Part shown: one piece after another, positions 48,010 through 56,314 of the stretch
Position numbering within the stretch: the first letter of the stretch is position 1
How the letters are laid out: each line of letters starts with the position of its first letter
NCBI RefSeq assembly: GCF_008087345.1
Contig: NZ_VHIB01000013.1
Location: 1-64,000 of the forward strand
From: Nocardioides caldifontis
GTDB taxonomy: Bacteria > Actinomycetota > Actinomycetes > Propionibacteriales > Nocardioidaceae
Direction: 5' to 3'
DNA: 64,000 nucleotides
Position numbers and translations under genes: made by a program
Notes under the pieces: generated by a model
What the model was told of the DNA's origin: nothing
Database searches by the model: none
What the model saw: only the letters and a program-made list of their open reading frames with translations

Positions 48010-48396
48010 TCAGGCCTCGCCGTCGCCCGCCCCGCCCTCGTCGGGCTCGTTCTCGTCGCCCTCGTCGTCGTCCTCGTCCCGCTCGTTCTCGTTCTCGTCG
48101 CGCTCGTTCTCGTCGCGCTCGTCCGCCCGTCGGTCGCGTGCGTCTTCACGGACGTCCTCGCGCCTGTCGCGGGCGTCCTCGCGTGCGTCTTCCCGTTCGT
48201 CCCTGTGCTCGTCACGTGCGTCTTCACGCTCCTCGCGCGCGTCTTCATGCTCCTCGCGCGCGTCTTCGCGCAGCTCGCGCTGGTACTCGATCCGCTCGGG
48301 GTCGGCCTCGTCGGCGAGGGACACGCCGCAGCCGGTGAGGACCGAGGCGGTCAGGAGGGAGGCGGCTGTCAGTCGGAGGAATGTCGTTCGTCTCAT
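48010..48396 (-). CDS. Arg/Asp/Glu-repeat lipoprotein
   Basis: A protein of 128 residues. The signal peptide (MRRTTFLRLTAASLLTASVLTGCG) has a lipobox LTGC. After about 20 further residues, the remaining 85 consist almost only of Arg, Asp, Glu, some His, Asn and Ala in heptad-like blocks (REDAREEHEDAREEREDAR and variants), probably a long charged single helix or coiled coil. The opposite strand has a hydrophobic open frame, which is a shadow. Expected location: outer face of the membrane. Role unknown; a spacer or metal/polyelectrolyte function is possible. Confidence 0.75.
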   Translation of the reverse strand: MRRTTFLRLTAASLLTASVLTGCGVSLADEADPERIEYQRELREDAREEHEDAREEREDARDEHRDEREDAREDARDRREDVREDARDRRADERDENERDENENERDEDDDEGDENEPDEGGAGDGEA

Positions 48397-48433
48397 GTCG
48401 CGAGCGTAGAAACGGGCGGGACCTCGGCACATC

Positions 48434-48448
48434 CCTGCTGGCAGGAAG
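48434..48448. promoter_or_regulatory. 15-bp element CTTCCTGCCAGCAGG, copy 2 (minus strand)
   Basis: The plus strand reads CCTGCTGGCAGGAAG, the exact reverse complement of the copy at 40327-40341. It lies 38 bp upstream of the charged lipoprotein gene (minus strand) and in the shared region with the YiaA/B-like gene (plus strand). Confidence 0.45.
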
Positions 48449-48489
48449 CCACAGGTGGGGTCGTCCCCCGGGGCGGTCCGGTCCCGGAG

Positions 48490-48515
48490 CCTGGTGAGTA
48501 GCGGTACTCACCAGG
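48490..48515. promoter_or_regulatory. Perfect 11-bp inverted repeat upstream of the YiaA/B-like gene
   Basis: CCTGGTGAGTA-GCGG-TACTCACCAGG, arms identical over 11 bp, ends 51 bp before the start at 48567. It lies between divergent genes, not behind one, so an operator is more likely than a terminator. The inner AGTA/TACT half-sites suit a NarL/LuxR-class regulator, of which three genes lie nearby. That link is inference. Confidence 0.6.
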
Positions 48516-48566
48516 TTGAGCACCCGCCCGGATCCCTGGCGGCTCCGCAGCGACGAGGGTGGAGCC

Positions 48567-48851
48567 ATGAGCACTCCAGGCACCTCTCGCACCACGACCG
48601 CCTTCTACGCCCAGGCCGCCCTGTCGTTCGGCATCGCGCTGCTCGCCGTCGTCCTCGGCATCTGCTACCTGCCGGTCGACCCGTGGCAGCGCGCCTTCCT
48701 CGCCATGGGCGCGCTGTTCCTCGTCAGCTCCTCGTTCACGCTCGCGAAGGTCGTGCGCGACAACCAGGAGCAGACCCAGGTGGTGGCCCGGCTCGACGAG
48801 GCCCGCGTGGAGCGGCTCCTCGCCGAGCACGACCCGTTCAAGGCCGCGTGA
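48567..48851 (+). CDS. YiaA/YiaB-like two-helix inner membrane protein
   Basis: A protein of 94 residues with two hydrophobic helices (FYAQAALSFGIALLAVVLGICYLPV and RAFLAMGALFLVSSSFTLAKVVRD) separated by a short loop, the YiaA/YiaB domain pattern. A charged cytoplasmic tail follows. Function of this domain is not known. The upstream region carries a perfect palindrome. Confidence 0.85.
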   Translation: MSTPGTSRTTTAFYAQAALSFGIALLAVVLGICYLPVDPWQRAFLAMGALFLVSSSFTLAKVVRDNQEQTQVVARLDEARVERLLAEHDPFKAA

Positions 48852-48869
48852 CCGGCACGACCGACTCGG

Positions 48870-49520
48870 TCAGCCCGAGTGCACCAGCCCGGACTCGTAG
48901 GCGTGCACGACCGCTTGGACCCGGTCACGCACGCCGAGCTTGGTCAGGATCCGCGCCACGTGGGTCTTCACGGTGTTCTCGGTGACGTAGAGCTGCGCGC
49001 CGATCTCCGCGTTCGAAAGGCCGCGCGCGATCAGCCGCAGCACCTCGGTCTCGCGCTCGGTCAATCCCGAAGCCGGCAACGGTGTCGTCGGCCGGCGGCG
49101 GGAGAACTCCTCGATCAGCCGCCGTGTCACGCTCGGTGCGAACATCGACCCGCCCTCCGCCACCACTCGGATCGCGGTGACGAGCCGCTCCTCCGGTGCG
49201 TCCTTGAGCAGGAATGCGGACGCACCGGCGCGGAGTGCGTCGTACACGACCTCGTCGAGGTCGAAGGTGGTCAGGACCAGCACGCGCGGCGGTCGCTCGG
49301 CCGCCGTGACGATCCGCGTCGCCTCGAGACCGTCGGTCCCCGGCATCCGCACGTCCATGAGCACGACGTCGGGCTCCTCGACACGGCACAGCTCGACGGC
49401 CTCTTCCCCATCGGCCGCCTCTCCGACGACCTCGATGCCCTCCTCCTCGGAGAGGATCATGCGCAGCCCGGTCCTCACGAGTGGCTGGTCGTCGGCGAGG
49501 ACGACCCGGATCGCGGTCAC
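48870..49520 (-). CDS. NarL/LuxR-type response regulator
   Basis: A protein of 216 residues: receiver at about 1-120 (VVLADDQPLVRTGLRM, phospho-acceptor Asp in PDVVLMDVRMPG, Lys in FLLKDAPEERL) and LuxR-type helix-turn-helix at about 145-205 (LTEREREVLRLIARG-like, then NAEIGAQLYVTENTVKTHVARIL). It starts with a GTG overlapping the kinase stop (GTGA), so it is translated together with its partner kinase. Convergent with the YiaA/B-like gene, 18 bp apart. Confidence 0.95.
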   Translation of the reverse strand: MTAIRVVLADDQPLVRTGLRMILSEEEGIEVVGEAADGEEAVELCRVEEPDVVLMDVRMPGTDGLEATRIVTAAERPPRVLVLTTFDLDEVVYDALRAGASAFLLKDAPEERLVTAIRVVAEGGSMFAPSVTRRLIEEFSRRRPTTPLPASGLTERETEVLRLIARGLSNAEIGAQLYVTENTVKTHVARILTKLGVRDRVQAVVHAYESGLVHSG

Positions 49521-50689
49521 GGGACCTCGAGCACGTAGGGAAGTCGGGCCCGGACCTCGAACCCACCGCCGTCCACCGGCGCGGCGGTCACCTCGCCACC
49601 GACGACCGCGACCCGCTCCCGGATGCCGAGCAGCCCGTGGCCCGAGCTCCGCCCCTGCCCGCTGGCGTTGCCGTTGTCCTGCACGCTGACGAGCAGCTCC
49701 TGCGGGCCGAAGACGAGACGGACCACGGCGGTCGCCTGCTGGCCGGCGTGCTTGAGCACGTTCGTCAACGCCTCCTGCACGATCCGGTACGCCGACAGGT
49801 CGACGCCTGGCGGCACGTCGCCCGGCTCACCGTCCAGCGCCAGCTCGACCTGGACCCCCGACGCGCGGACCTCGTCCACCAGCTGGCTGATCCGAGCCAG
49901 CGAGGGCGTCGGCTCGTGCAGCGCCGCCGCACCGTCGAGCCCCTCGGTGTCGCGGAGCACCGCCAGCAACCGCCGCATGTCCCCCAGTGCCGCGGCGTTC
50001 GTCTGCTCGATCGCGTCGAGCGCGGCCCGGACGGCCGCGTCGTCCTGCCCGAGCTTGCGCCGCGCTCCCCGTGACTGGAGCACCGTGACCGCGATGGCGT
50101 GCGAGACCACGTCGTGGAGCTCCCGGGCGATGCGGGATCGCTCCTCGGCGACGGCCCGCCGGGCCGCCTCGACCTGCTCCCGCTCGAGCCGGGCATTCTC
50201 CTCCTGCAGGGCCGTGACGTGGTGCTGCCGGAGCCGGACGAAGAGCCCGACGGCCCAGGGCAGCAGCGAGATGCTGACGAAGTACGCGAGGTCGGCCGTG
50301 CCCGACACGACGACGTCGTCCCACCCGAGCGTGACCCCCGCGGCCACGGCGACGGCCGGAGCAGACCAGGCGACGAGACCGTCGCTCCACCGCCCCAGCG
50401 CGTAGTGCGCGACCAACCACGTGGCCAACCAGGCGAGCCCGCCCTCCTCGTTGAACGTCGGGTCGATCTCCTCGCTGACGACCCAGGTGGCCACGCACGC
50501 TGCGAGGGCCAGGAGCGCCACCCGACGACGGACCCAGAGGATGAAGACCACCAGCGGCGTGAGGGTCAGCAGCGGGACCATGCGCTCGCCGCGGACGAAG
50601 ACCTCCGCGACGTACACCGCGGCTACACCCGCACCGAGGGCGGCGTCCGAGTGCCGGCGGAGAAGAGCGAGCGCGCGCACATCCGGCAC
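49517..50689 (-). CDS. DesK/NarX-class sensor histidine kinase
   Basis: A protein of 390 residues with about five membrane segments (residues 15-150), a short coiled coil, and the HisKA_3 helix with phospho-His in RSRIARELHDVVSHAIAV (about 190). The ATPase domain has N box (VQEALTNVLKHAG), DNG and G box (GHGLLGIRERV). No extra cytoplasmic sensor domain, so the membrane part probably detects the signal. Overlaps its response regulator by 4 bp. Confidence 0.94.
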   Translation of the reverse strand: MPDVRALALLRRHSDAALGAGVAAVYVAEVFVRGERMVPLLTLTPLVVFILWVRRRVALLALAACVATWVVSEEIDPTFNEEGGLAWLATWLVAHYALGRWSDGLVAWSAPAVAVAAGVTLGWDDVVVSGTADLAYFVSISLLPWAVGLFVRLRQHHVTALQEENARLEREQVEAARRAVAEERSRIARELHDVVSHAIAVTVLQSRGARRKLGQDDAAVRAALDAIEQTNAAALGDMRRLLAVLRDTEGLDGAAALHEPTPSLARISQLVDEVRASGVQVELALDGEPGDVPPGVDLSAYRIVQEALTNVLKHAGQQATAVVRLVFGPQELLVSVQDNGNASGQGRSSGHGLLGIRERVAVVGGEVTAAPVDGGGFEVRARLPYVLEVP

Positions 50690-50816
50690 GCTAGCCCTGT
50701 GCCGGGCCCCGTGCCGTCATTCCTGAGGACGACACGGGCGGTCGCCCGCGAGGGCGGCGGTGAGCCGCTCCTGCGCCGGATGTGCGAACCCCGGCGCCAC
50801 AGCGAGCGTTGGTCCC

Positions 50817-51329
50817 ATGAACACTCTCTCCCGCACCGCAGTCGGTGCCACCGCCTTCGGTCTCGCCGTCGCTGTCTCCGCGTGCTCCACCCAGGAGGGC
50901 GAGGCCGCGGCCCCCGTCACCAGCAACTCCCCCTCACCGACCGCCGAGGCCACGGTCCTCGAGCTGACGATGGACCCGGCCCGGTCCGAGCAGGAGATGG
51001 TCGACGTCGGCAAGAAGGGCGACTCGACCGGGGACCGGAACCTGGCCGCGACCACGCTCCTGGCCGACGGCGAGGTCGCCGGCCGGCTCCAGGGCGACTG
51101 CGTCACCCTCGACAACGAGTACGAGGGGCACCTCTGCTCGATGGTGGTCGTCGTCGAAGGCGGCACGATCACGCTCGTCGGCGGCGGCACCCACAAGCCG
51201 GTCGGCCCCGTCGCGCCGACCGGGGACGTCCTCGCCGTGACCGGCGGCACGGGCGAGCATGCCGGTGCGTCCGGAGAGGTCACCGTCGGCGACGACGGCC
51301 AGACCCTGACCATCACCCTGCTGCCGTGA
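50817..51329 (+). CDS. Small lipoprotein, possible allene-oxide-cyclase/dirigent-like barrel
   Basis: A protein of 170 residues. The signal peptide ends in the lipobox AVSAC (Cys at about 23), followed by a Ser/Thr/Pro-rich linker. The mature part is all beta: LELTMDPARSEQ, LAATTLLADGEVAGRLQGDC, CSMVVVVEGGTITLVGG, DVLAVTGGTGEHAGASGEV. The GG-T-G-y-ga-GEv type ending is typical of the calycin-like barrel in dirigent/AOC-type proteins. Role unknown. Confidence 0.75.
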   Translation: MNTLSRTAVGATAFGLAVAVSACSTQEGEAAAPVTSNSPSPTAEATVLELTMDPARSEQEMVDVGKKGDSTGDRNLAATTLLADGEVAGRLQGDCVTLDNEYEGHLCSMVVVVEGGTITLVGGGTHKPVGPVAPTGDVLAVTGGTGEHAGASGEVTVGDDGQTLTITLLP

Positions 51330-51336
51330 GCCGTCC

Positions 51337-51720
51337 TCAGGACGGCTGGTAGCTGCCGAACGACCACTGGTTCCCCTCGGGGTCCGTGACGCTCCCGCCG
51401 CGGCCGCCGTAGTCCTGGTCCGCCATCTCCCGGACGACCGCGGCTCCGGCGGCCACCGCCTTGTCGAAGTGGGCGTCGGGGTCGTCGCAGATCAGGTACG
51501 CAGCGGAGCCGCCGGCGTTGTGGACGATCCCGTTCGTGTCGGCGCCGAACATGATCCCACCGCCGTACGGCCAGAGCCACTCGGCGTGCACGACCTCCCC
51601 CCGCTCGTCGCGGTAGGTGGCGTGCTCGGTGAACCCGATCGCGGAGAGCCAGGACATCATCGCGTCGCAGTCGCGGAACGACATCGCCGGCCAGAGCTTC
51701 ACATCGCTTGCACTCGTCAT
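51337..51720 (-). CDS. VOC-fold protein (glyoxalase/bleomycin-resistance type)
   Basis: A protein of 127 residues with two beta-alpha-beta-beta-beta units. FRDCDAMMSWLSAIGFTEHATYRDERGEVVHAEW is the first and YLICDDPDAHFDKAVAAGAAVVREMADQDYGGRGGSVTDPEGNQWSFGSY the second. The second type ends in the DPEGNxW signature of PhnB-like members. Substrate not predictable. It starts 4 bp after the AraC-type gene and probably shares its transcript. Confidence 0.9.
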   Translation of the reverse strand: MTSASDVKLWPAMSFRDCDAMMSWLSAIGFTEHATYRDERGEVVHAEWLWPYGGGIMFGADTNGIVHNAGGSAAYLICDDPDAHFDKAVAAGAAVVREMADQDYGGRGGSVTDPEGNQWSFGSYQPS

Positions 51721-51724
51721 GCCG

Positions 51725-52516
51725 TCAGCGTGGCTCGTCGGGCTCCGTGCGGTCTTGAAGGAATGGGAACTCCTCCCGCAGCCACGTCGTCGGGGTGCAC
51801 CCGGCAAGGCTCGTCCACTCGCGGGTGAGGTGCGCCTGGTCGGCGTACCCGCACCGGGCGGCGACCTCCGCGAGCGGGCGCCGGCCGAGCCACCGGCGCG
51901 ACCGCTCGAACCGCGCCACGCGCTGGTAGACCTTCGGCGCCAGGCCGCACTCCGCCGTCACGAGGTCGCGCAACCGGCGGCGGCTGAACCCGACCTCGGC
52001 CGCGACCTCTTCGACCGCCTCGCCGCGGATGAGCCCCGCGAGGGCCCGCCCCACCTCGGCGCGCAGCCGTGGCTCCCCGTGGCGGGCCACGGCCGCCACC
52101 AGTGCGGCCTCGACGACCCGACCGGCCGACGGCAGCGGAGTGGACTGCAGCCGTTCCGGCAGGTCGCGCAGTGCCGGCACCACGTCGTCGACCGTGAGCA
52201 GCTCGCCGCTCACCGCGGCGGCCGGCACCCCGAGCAGCGCACGCGCGCCCCGCACCGTGAGCCCGAGCTGCACGCCGCGCTGGACGCCGTCGTGGTGGAT
52301 CTCGGCAGGTGCGGCGTGCAGCCCCGACACCGAGGACCACGCCGTCGTCACCGAGCCCGCCTCGCCGGCCCAGCCGACCGTCAGGGGCTCGCCCACCGGC
52401 AGCACGAGTGTCAGGGCCGTGCCGGGCAGCCCGCGGTGGATGCCCGGGCCGCCCAGGTCGACGTCGTACACCACCAGCGAGGAGACGTACGGCGACAGCA
52501 CCGGAGCCACGTGCAC
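51725..52516 (-). CDS. AraC-family transcriptional regulator
   Basis: A protein of 263 residues from the GTG at 52516. The C-terminal 100 residues hold two helix-turn-helix units: VEEVAAEVGFSRRRLRDLVTAECGLAPKVYQRVARFER, then LAEVAARCGYADQAHLTREWTSLAGCTPTTWL, the AraC signature. The N-terminal part is a beta-rich ligand domain. The gene is followed by a VOC gene after 4 bp, so it may control that gene. Confidence 0.92.
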   Translation of the reverse strand: MHVAPVLSPYVSSLVVYDVDLGGPGIHRGLPGTALTLVLPVGEPLTVGWAGEAGSVTTAWSSVSGLHAAPAEIHHDGVQRGVQLGLTVRGARALLGVPAAAVSGELLTVDDVVPALRDLPERLQSTPLPSAGRVVEAALVAAVARHGEPRLRAEVGRALAGLIRGEAVEEVAAEVGFSRRRLRDLVTAECGLAPKVYQRVARFERSRRWLGRRPLAEVAARCGYADQAHLTREWTSLAGCTPTTWLREEFPFLQDRTEPDEPR

Positions 52517-52554
52517 GCCACCACCGTATGACCTCGAGGTGGTCGCGGCGAGGC

Positions 52555-53658
52555 TCAGCCGACGGCGTCGAGGAGGGCGTGCAGCCCGAGGTAGCTGAGG
52601 TCGCGTGCCTGGCGGTCGACCCAGGCGTCCTCGTAGGGCCACAGCGACGTCTTCACCACCACCGCGCCCGTACGGCGGTCCGCCGCCGCGAGCTGCCCGC
52701 GGCTGCCGTCCGCGGTGACCCGGTGGCCGGCGTCGTCCATCGGCCACCAGTGGTAGCCGAACCCGGCGTGCGTGGTGATCGTGCTGGGCAGCCGGCCGAC
52801 CGCGAGGAACGGGTAGGCGGGGCGAGCAGCGGCGGCGACCCAGTCGGCGGACAGCAGCCGCTCGCCGCGGGCGGTGGTGCCGTCCACGGCGAGCGCCGCG
52901 ACCTTGGCCCAGTCCCGGGCGGATGCGGCCAGGGCACCGCCGGCCAGGGCCGCTCCCCTGCCGTCGACGGCGACTGCGGCGTCCCCGGTGCAGCCGAGCG
53001 AGGCCCAGAGCCGGGCGACGTCGTCGGCGTACGACAGGCCGGTCGCGCGCTCCCGGACCCAGTCGAGCACCTGCGAGTCCGCGGTGCAGTAGGAGAACCG
53101 GGTCCCGGGCGCCACCCCCGGTCGGACCGCGGCGAGGAGCGCCCGCGAGTCGCCCCCCGCGAAGAAGCAGCCCAGCAACCGGGAAGCGAGGCTGTCGGGG
53201 TCGCGGTGGTCCTCCACCCAGTCGACGCCCGTGGTCATCGTCAGCAGGTCGAGGAGCGTCGTGCCGTCGTACCCCGTGCTGGCCAGCTCCGGGACGTGGG
53301 CGACGACCGCGTCCGCCAGCCCCAGCGCGCCGTCGCGGACCGCCCGGCCGACGACGTGCGCGAGCACCGACTTGGTCATCGACGCGCCGAGGAAGAGCGT
53401 GTCGGGGCCGAGCCCGTCGGCGTACCACTCCTGGACGACCCGGCCGCCCCCGAGGACGAGCAACGACGTCGTCCAGGTCTCCTGCGACCACTCGGCGAGG
53501 CCTCGGGAGCGCCCCGCACCGGCCACCTCGACCGTCAGCGCGCGGGGCTCCGACGCCAGGGGGCGCGGGTCCTCGGCAGGGACCACCACGTGGCGCCACC
53601 CCGGCTCGTGCTGGGGGTCGGTGAAGCCGAGCGTGGCGAGCAGGGGGCGCTCGGGCAC
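52555..53658 (-). CDS. Serine hydrolase, class C beta-lactamase/NylB-like
   Basis: A protein of 367 residues. The catalytic Ser-x-x-Lys is in GASMTKSVLAH (about 98-104), the Tyr motif is YCTADS in place of the usual Y-x-N, and the C-terminal HAGFGYHWW resembles 6-aminohexanoate-dimer hydrolases and EstB-type esterases. No signal peptide is evident, so it may act inside the cell. The GTG at 53658 lies 5 bp after the stop of the peptide ABC ATPase, so the enzyme may cleave imported amides or peptides. That link is inferred from position. Confidence 0.88.
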   Translation of the reverse strand: MPERPLLATLGFTDPQHEPGWRHVVVPAEDPRPLASEPRALTVEVAGAGRSRGLAEWSQETWTTSLLVLGGGRVVQEWYADGLGPDTLFLGASMTKSVLAHVVGRAVRDGALGLADAVVAHVPELASTGYDGTTLLDLLTMTTGVDWVEDHRDPDSLASRLLGCFFAGGDSRALLAAVRPGVAPGTRFSYCTADSQVLDWVRERATGLSYADDVARLWASLGCTGDAAVAVDGRGAALAGGALAASARDWAKVAALAVDGTTARGERLLSADWVAAAARPAYPFLAVGRLPSTITTHAGFGYHWWPMDDAGHRVTADGSRGQLAAADRRTGAVVVKTSLWPYEDAWVDRQARDLSYLGLHALLDAVG

Positions 53659-53663
53659 GGGTG

Positions 53664-55469
53664 TCAGTCGATCCTCGGGCTGTTGGAGAGCAGCTTGCGG
53701 GTGTACTCCTCGCGGGGGTCGTCCATCACCTCGACGACCGAGCCGGACTCGACGACCCGTCCGGCCTGGAGGATCTGCACCCGGGCCGCGATCGAGCGGA
53801 CCAGGGCGAGGTTGTGGGTCACGAACAGCATGCTGATCCCGCGCTGCTGTCGGAGCCCCTCGAGCAGCGAGACGATCGAGCCCTGCACGGAGACGTCGAG
53901 CGCCGAGGTGATCTCGTCGCAGATCATCACGTCGGGCTCGGCGGCCAGCGCGCGCGCGATGGCGACGCGCTGCCGCTCGCCACCGGAGAGCCGGCTGGCC
54001 TGGTAGTGCAGCATCCCGGAGCCGAGCGCCACCTGCTCCATGAGCTCGACGACGCGGTCGGTCGCGTCCTTGCCCTTCGCGAGCCCGAAGAGCTCCATCG
54101 GCCGCTTGATGATCTGCTCGATCGTCAGCCGCGGGTTCAGCGACAGGTAGGGGTTCTGGAAGATGTACTGCACGCGGCGGCGGTCCTCGGCGCTGCGCTT
54201 GCGGGCGCTCGTCGCGAGCGACCGGCCCTCGAACGCGATCGTGCCGGTCCACTCCTTGTGCAGCCCGCCCACCGATCGGGAGATCGTCGTCTTGCCGCTG
54301 CCGGACTCGCCCACGAGGGCGACGACCTCGCCCTTCGCCACGTCGAACGTGACGTCGTGGACGATGTGCTTGCGGCCGTAGAAGACGTCGAGCCCCTCGA
54401 CCGACAGGATGACGTCGCGCGCCTTGTCGGGGTCGGCGTCAGGGACGGTCCCGAGGTTGATGTCCCAGGCTCCGATCTCGTCGACGCGGACGCAGCGCAC
54501 CTCGTGGTCGGGCGCGACGGTGAGCAGGGGCGGCACCTGCTGGCGGCACTTGTCCTGGGCGTAGGCGCACCGGTCGTTGAACCGGCACCCCTCCGGCCGC
54601 GCGCCCGGCGCGGGCGTGCGGCCGGGGATCCCGCGGAGGGCGCGAGCGTGGCTGAGGTGCGGGATCGAGTCGAGCAGCGCGCGCGTGTAGGGGTGCGAGG
54701 GGTTCGCGAAGATCGTGTCCTTCGGGCCGAGCTCGACGACCTGGCCGGCGTACATCACGGCGACGCGGTCGGCGATGTTGGCGACCACCGCGAGGTCGTG
54801 GGTGACGTAGAGGGCGCTGACGCCGTGGCTGCGGCAGAGCGCCGCCATCGTGTCGAGCACCATCTTCTGCGTCGTCACGTCGAGCCCCGTCGTGGGCTCG
54901 TCGAGGACGAGCACCTTGGGCTTCGGCAGGAACGCCATCGCCAGCGCCACCCGCTGCACCTGGCCGCCGGAGAGCTGGTGGGCGTACCGCCTGAGGAACT
55001 CGTCGTCGTTGGGGAGCCCCACCTCGGCGAGCCCCTCGCGGGCCGCCTGGAGCCGCGACTCCGCCGTGCCGACACCGCGCAGCTCCTGGAGCTCGACGAG
55101 CTGCTTGCCGATGCGGATGCTCGGGTTGAGCGCGGAGGCGGGATCCTGCGGGACGTAGGCGATCTCCTCGCCGCGGATCTGGCGGACCTCCTTCCACGGC
55201 ATCTTCAGGACGTCGCGCCCCTCGAGGAGCACCTTCCCAGCCGAGATCAGCGCGCCCGCCCTCGCGTAGCCGAGCAGCGAGGTGCCGACCGTGGTCTTGC
55301 CCGACCCCGACTCCCCCACCAGACCGACGACCTCGCCGGGGTGGAGCACCAGGTCGATGTCGTCGACGACGTCGACGGGGCGCCCGGTGAGCATCACGCC
55401 GAGGTCCTCGACGACGAGCCCCCCGCGCGGGGTCTCCTGCTGCTTGGCGTCGGGTCGTGTGGCGGTCAT
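53664..55469 (-). CDS. Oligopeptide-type ABC importer ATPase, two domains fused
   Basis: A protein of 601 residues with two complete ATPase units in one chain, as DppD and DppF joined. Each has Walker A GESGSGKTT, a signature (LSGGQVQRVALAMAF and LSGGERQRVAIARAL) and Walker B (VLVLDEPTTGLD and VMICDEITSALD). Between them lies the Cys-rich oligopeptide ATPase C-terminal domain (GCRFNDRCAYAQDKCRQQ), which often carries an iron-sulphur cluster. The start overlaps the stop of the permease gene by one base (TGATG). Confidence 0.96.
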   Translation of the reverse strand: MTATRPDAKQQETPRGGLVVEDLGVMLTGRPVDVVDDIDLVLHPGEVVGLVGESGSGKTTVGTSLLGYARAGALISAGKVLLEGRDVLKMPWKEVRQIRGEEIAYVPQDPASALNPSIRIGKQLVELQELRGVGTAESRLQAAREGLAEVGLPNDDEFLRRYAHQLSGGQVQRVALAMAFLPKPKVLVLDEPTTGLDVTTQKMVLDTMAALCRSHGVSALYVTHDLAVVANIADRVAVMYAGQVVELGPKDTIFANPSHPYTRALLDSIPHLSHARALRGIPGRTPAPGARPEGCRFNDRCAYAQDKCRQQVPPLLTVAPDHEVRCVRVDEIGAWDINLGTVPDADPDKARDVILSVEGLDVFYGRKHIVHDVTFDVAKGEVVALVGESGSGKTTISRSVGGLHKEWTGTIAFEGRSLATSARKRSAEDRRRVQYIFQNPYLSLNPRLTIEQIIKRPMELFGLAKGKDATDRVVELMEQVALGSGMLHYQASRLSGGERQRVAIARALAAEPDVMICDEITSALDVSVQGSIVSLLEGLRQQRGISMLFVTHNLALVRSIAARVQILQAGRVVESGSVVEVMDDPREEYTRKLLSNSPRID

Positions 55470-56314
55470 CAGTCCTCACCCCTCTGGCTGATCTGCGCGA
55501 GGCCGTCGGCCATCAGGTTGGTGGCGATGGTGAAGATCGCGATCATCAGCACCGGCGCCAGCACCGCCCACGGCTGGGTGGCGAGGCCGAGCCGGTTCTC
55601 GTTCATCATCTGCCCCCAGTTGGCGGCGCCGGGATCGGCGGCGAAGCCGAGGAACCCCAGCGCGGCCACGAGCCCGATCGAGTAGGTCAGCCGGAGCCCG
55701 GCCTCGGCGAGGAGCGGACCGACCATGTTCGGCAGCACCTCGGCGAGGATCACCCGCGACCGCTTCTCACCCAGCGCCTCGGCTGCGACCACGAAGTCGC
55801 GGGAGACGATGCCGAGGGCGACACCGCGGGCCACGCGGGCCACGCGTGGCGCGTGCGAGGCGCCGACGAGCACCACGATCACCCAGGCGGACGGGTTCTG
55901 CAGGGCGGTCAGCACCACGAGCGCCAGCAGGATCTGCGGGAAGGCGAGCAGCACGTCGTTGAACCGCATCAGCACCTCGTCCCACCAGCCGCCGGCGTAG
56001 GCCGCGACGACCCCGATGAGGATGCCGAGGACCATGCCGAGCAGGGTGGCGAGGACCGAGATGACCAGCACGCCCTGGCCGCCGTGCATCAGGCGGCTGA
56101 GGACGTCCTGCCCGAGGTAGTCGGTCCCGAAGAGCCCCGCCTTGGAGTACGGCGACCCAGCGGTCTCCTGCTCGCCGTACGGAGAGAAGAACGGGGCGAA
56201 GATCGCGAACGCGACCACCAGCAGCGTGACGACGAAGCCGAACGCGAACCGCTTCTGGTTCATCGCCCGCCGGAGGAACGACGGGGCGGCCGGGGCGCTG
56301 GCAGTGGCACTCAT
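55469..56314 (-). CDS. Oligopeptide-type ABC importer permease (DppC/OppC-like)
   Basis: A protein of 281 residues from the ATG at 56314. It has an N-terminal membrane helix, a periplasmic loop (GTDYLGQDVLSRLMHGGQ, typical of OppC) and five further segments with the EAA loop (VVAAEALGEKRSRVILAEVLPNMVGPL). Overlaps the DppB-like gene by 4 bp (ATGA). Confidence 0.95.
   Translation of the reverse strand: MSATASAPAAPSFLRRAMNQKRFAFGFVVTLLVVAFAIFAPFFSPYGEQETAGSPYSKAGLFGTDYLGQDVLSRLMHGGQGVLVISVLATLLGMVLGILIGVVAAYAGGWWDEVLMRFNDVLLAFPQILLALVVLTALQNPSAWVIVVLVGASHAPRVARVARGVALGIVSRDFVVAAEALGEKRSRVILAEVLPNMVGPLLAEAGLRLTYSIGLVAALGFLGFAADPGAANWGQMMNENRLGLATQPWAVLAPVLMIAIFTIATNLMADGLAQISQRGED

Noticed and set aside
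46777-48501. Open plus-strand frame with a long hydrophobic Val/Leu tail
   Set aside because: The hydrophobic part is the exact antisense of the Arg/Asp/Glu repeat of the lipoprotein at 48010-48396, which has a signal peptide and lipobox in the correct frame.
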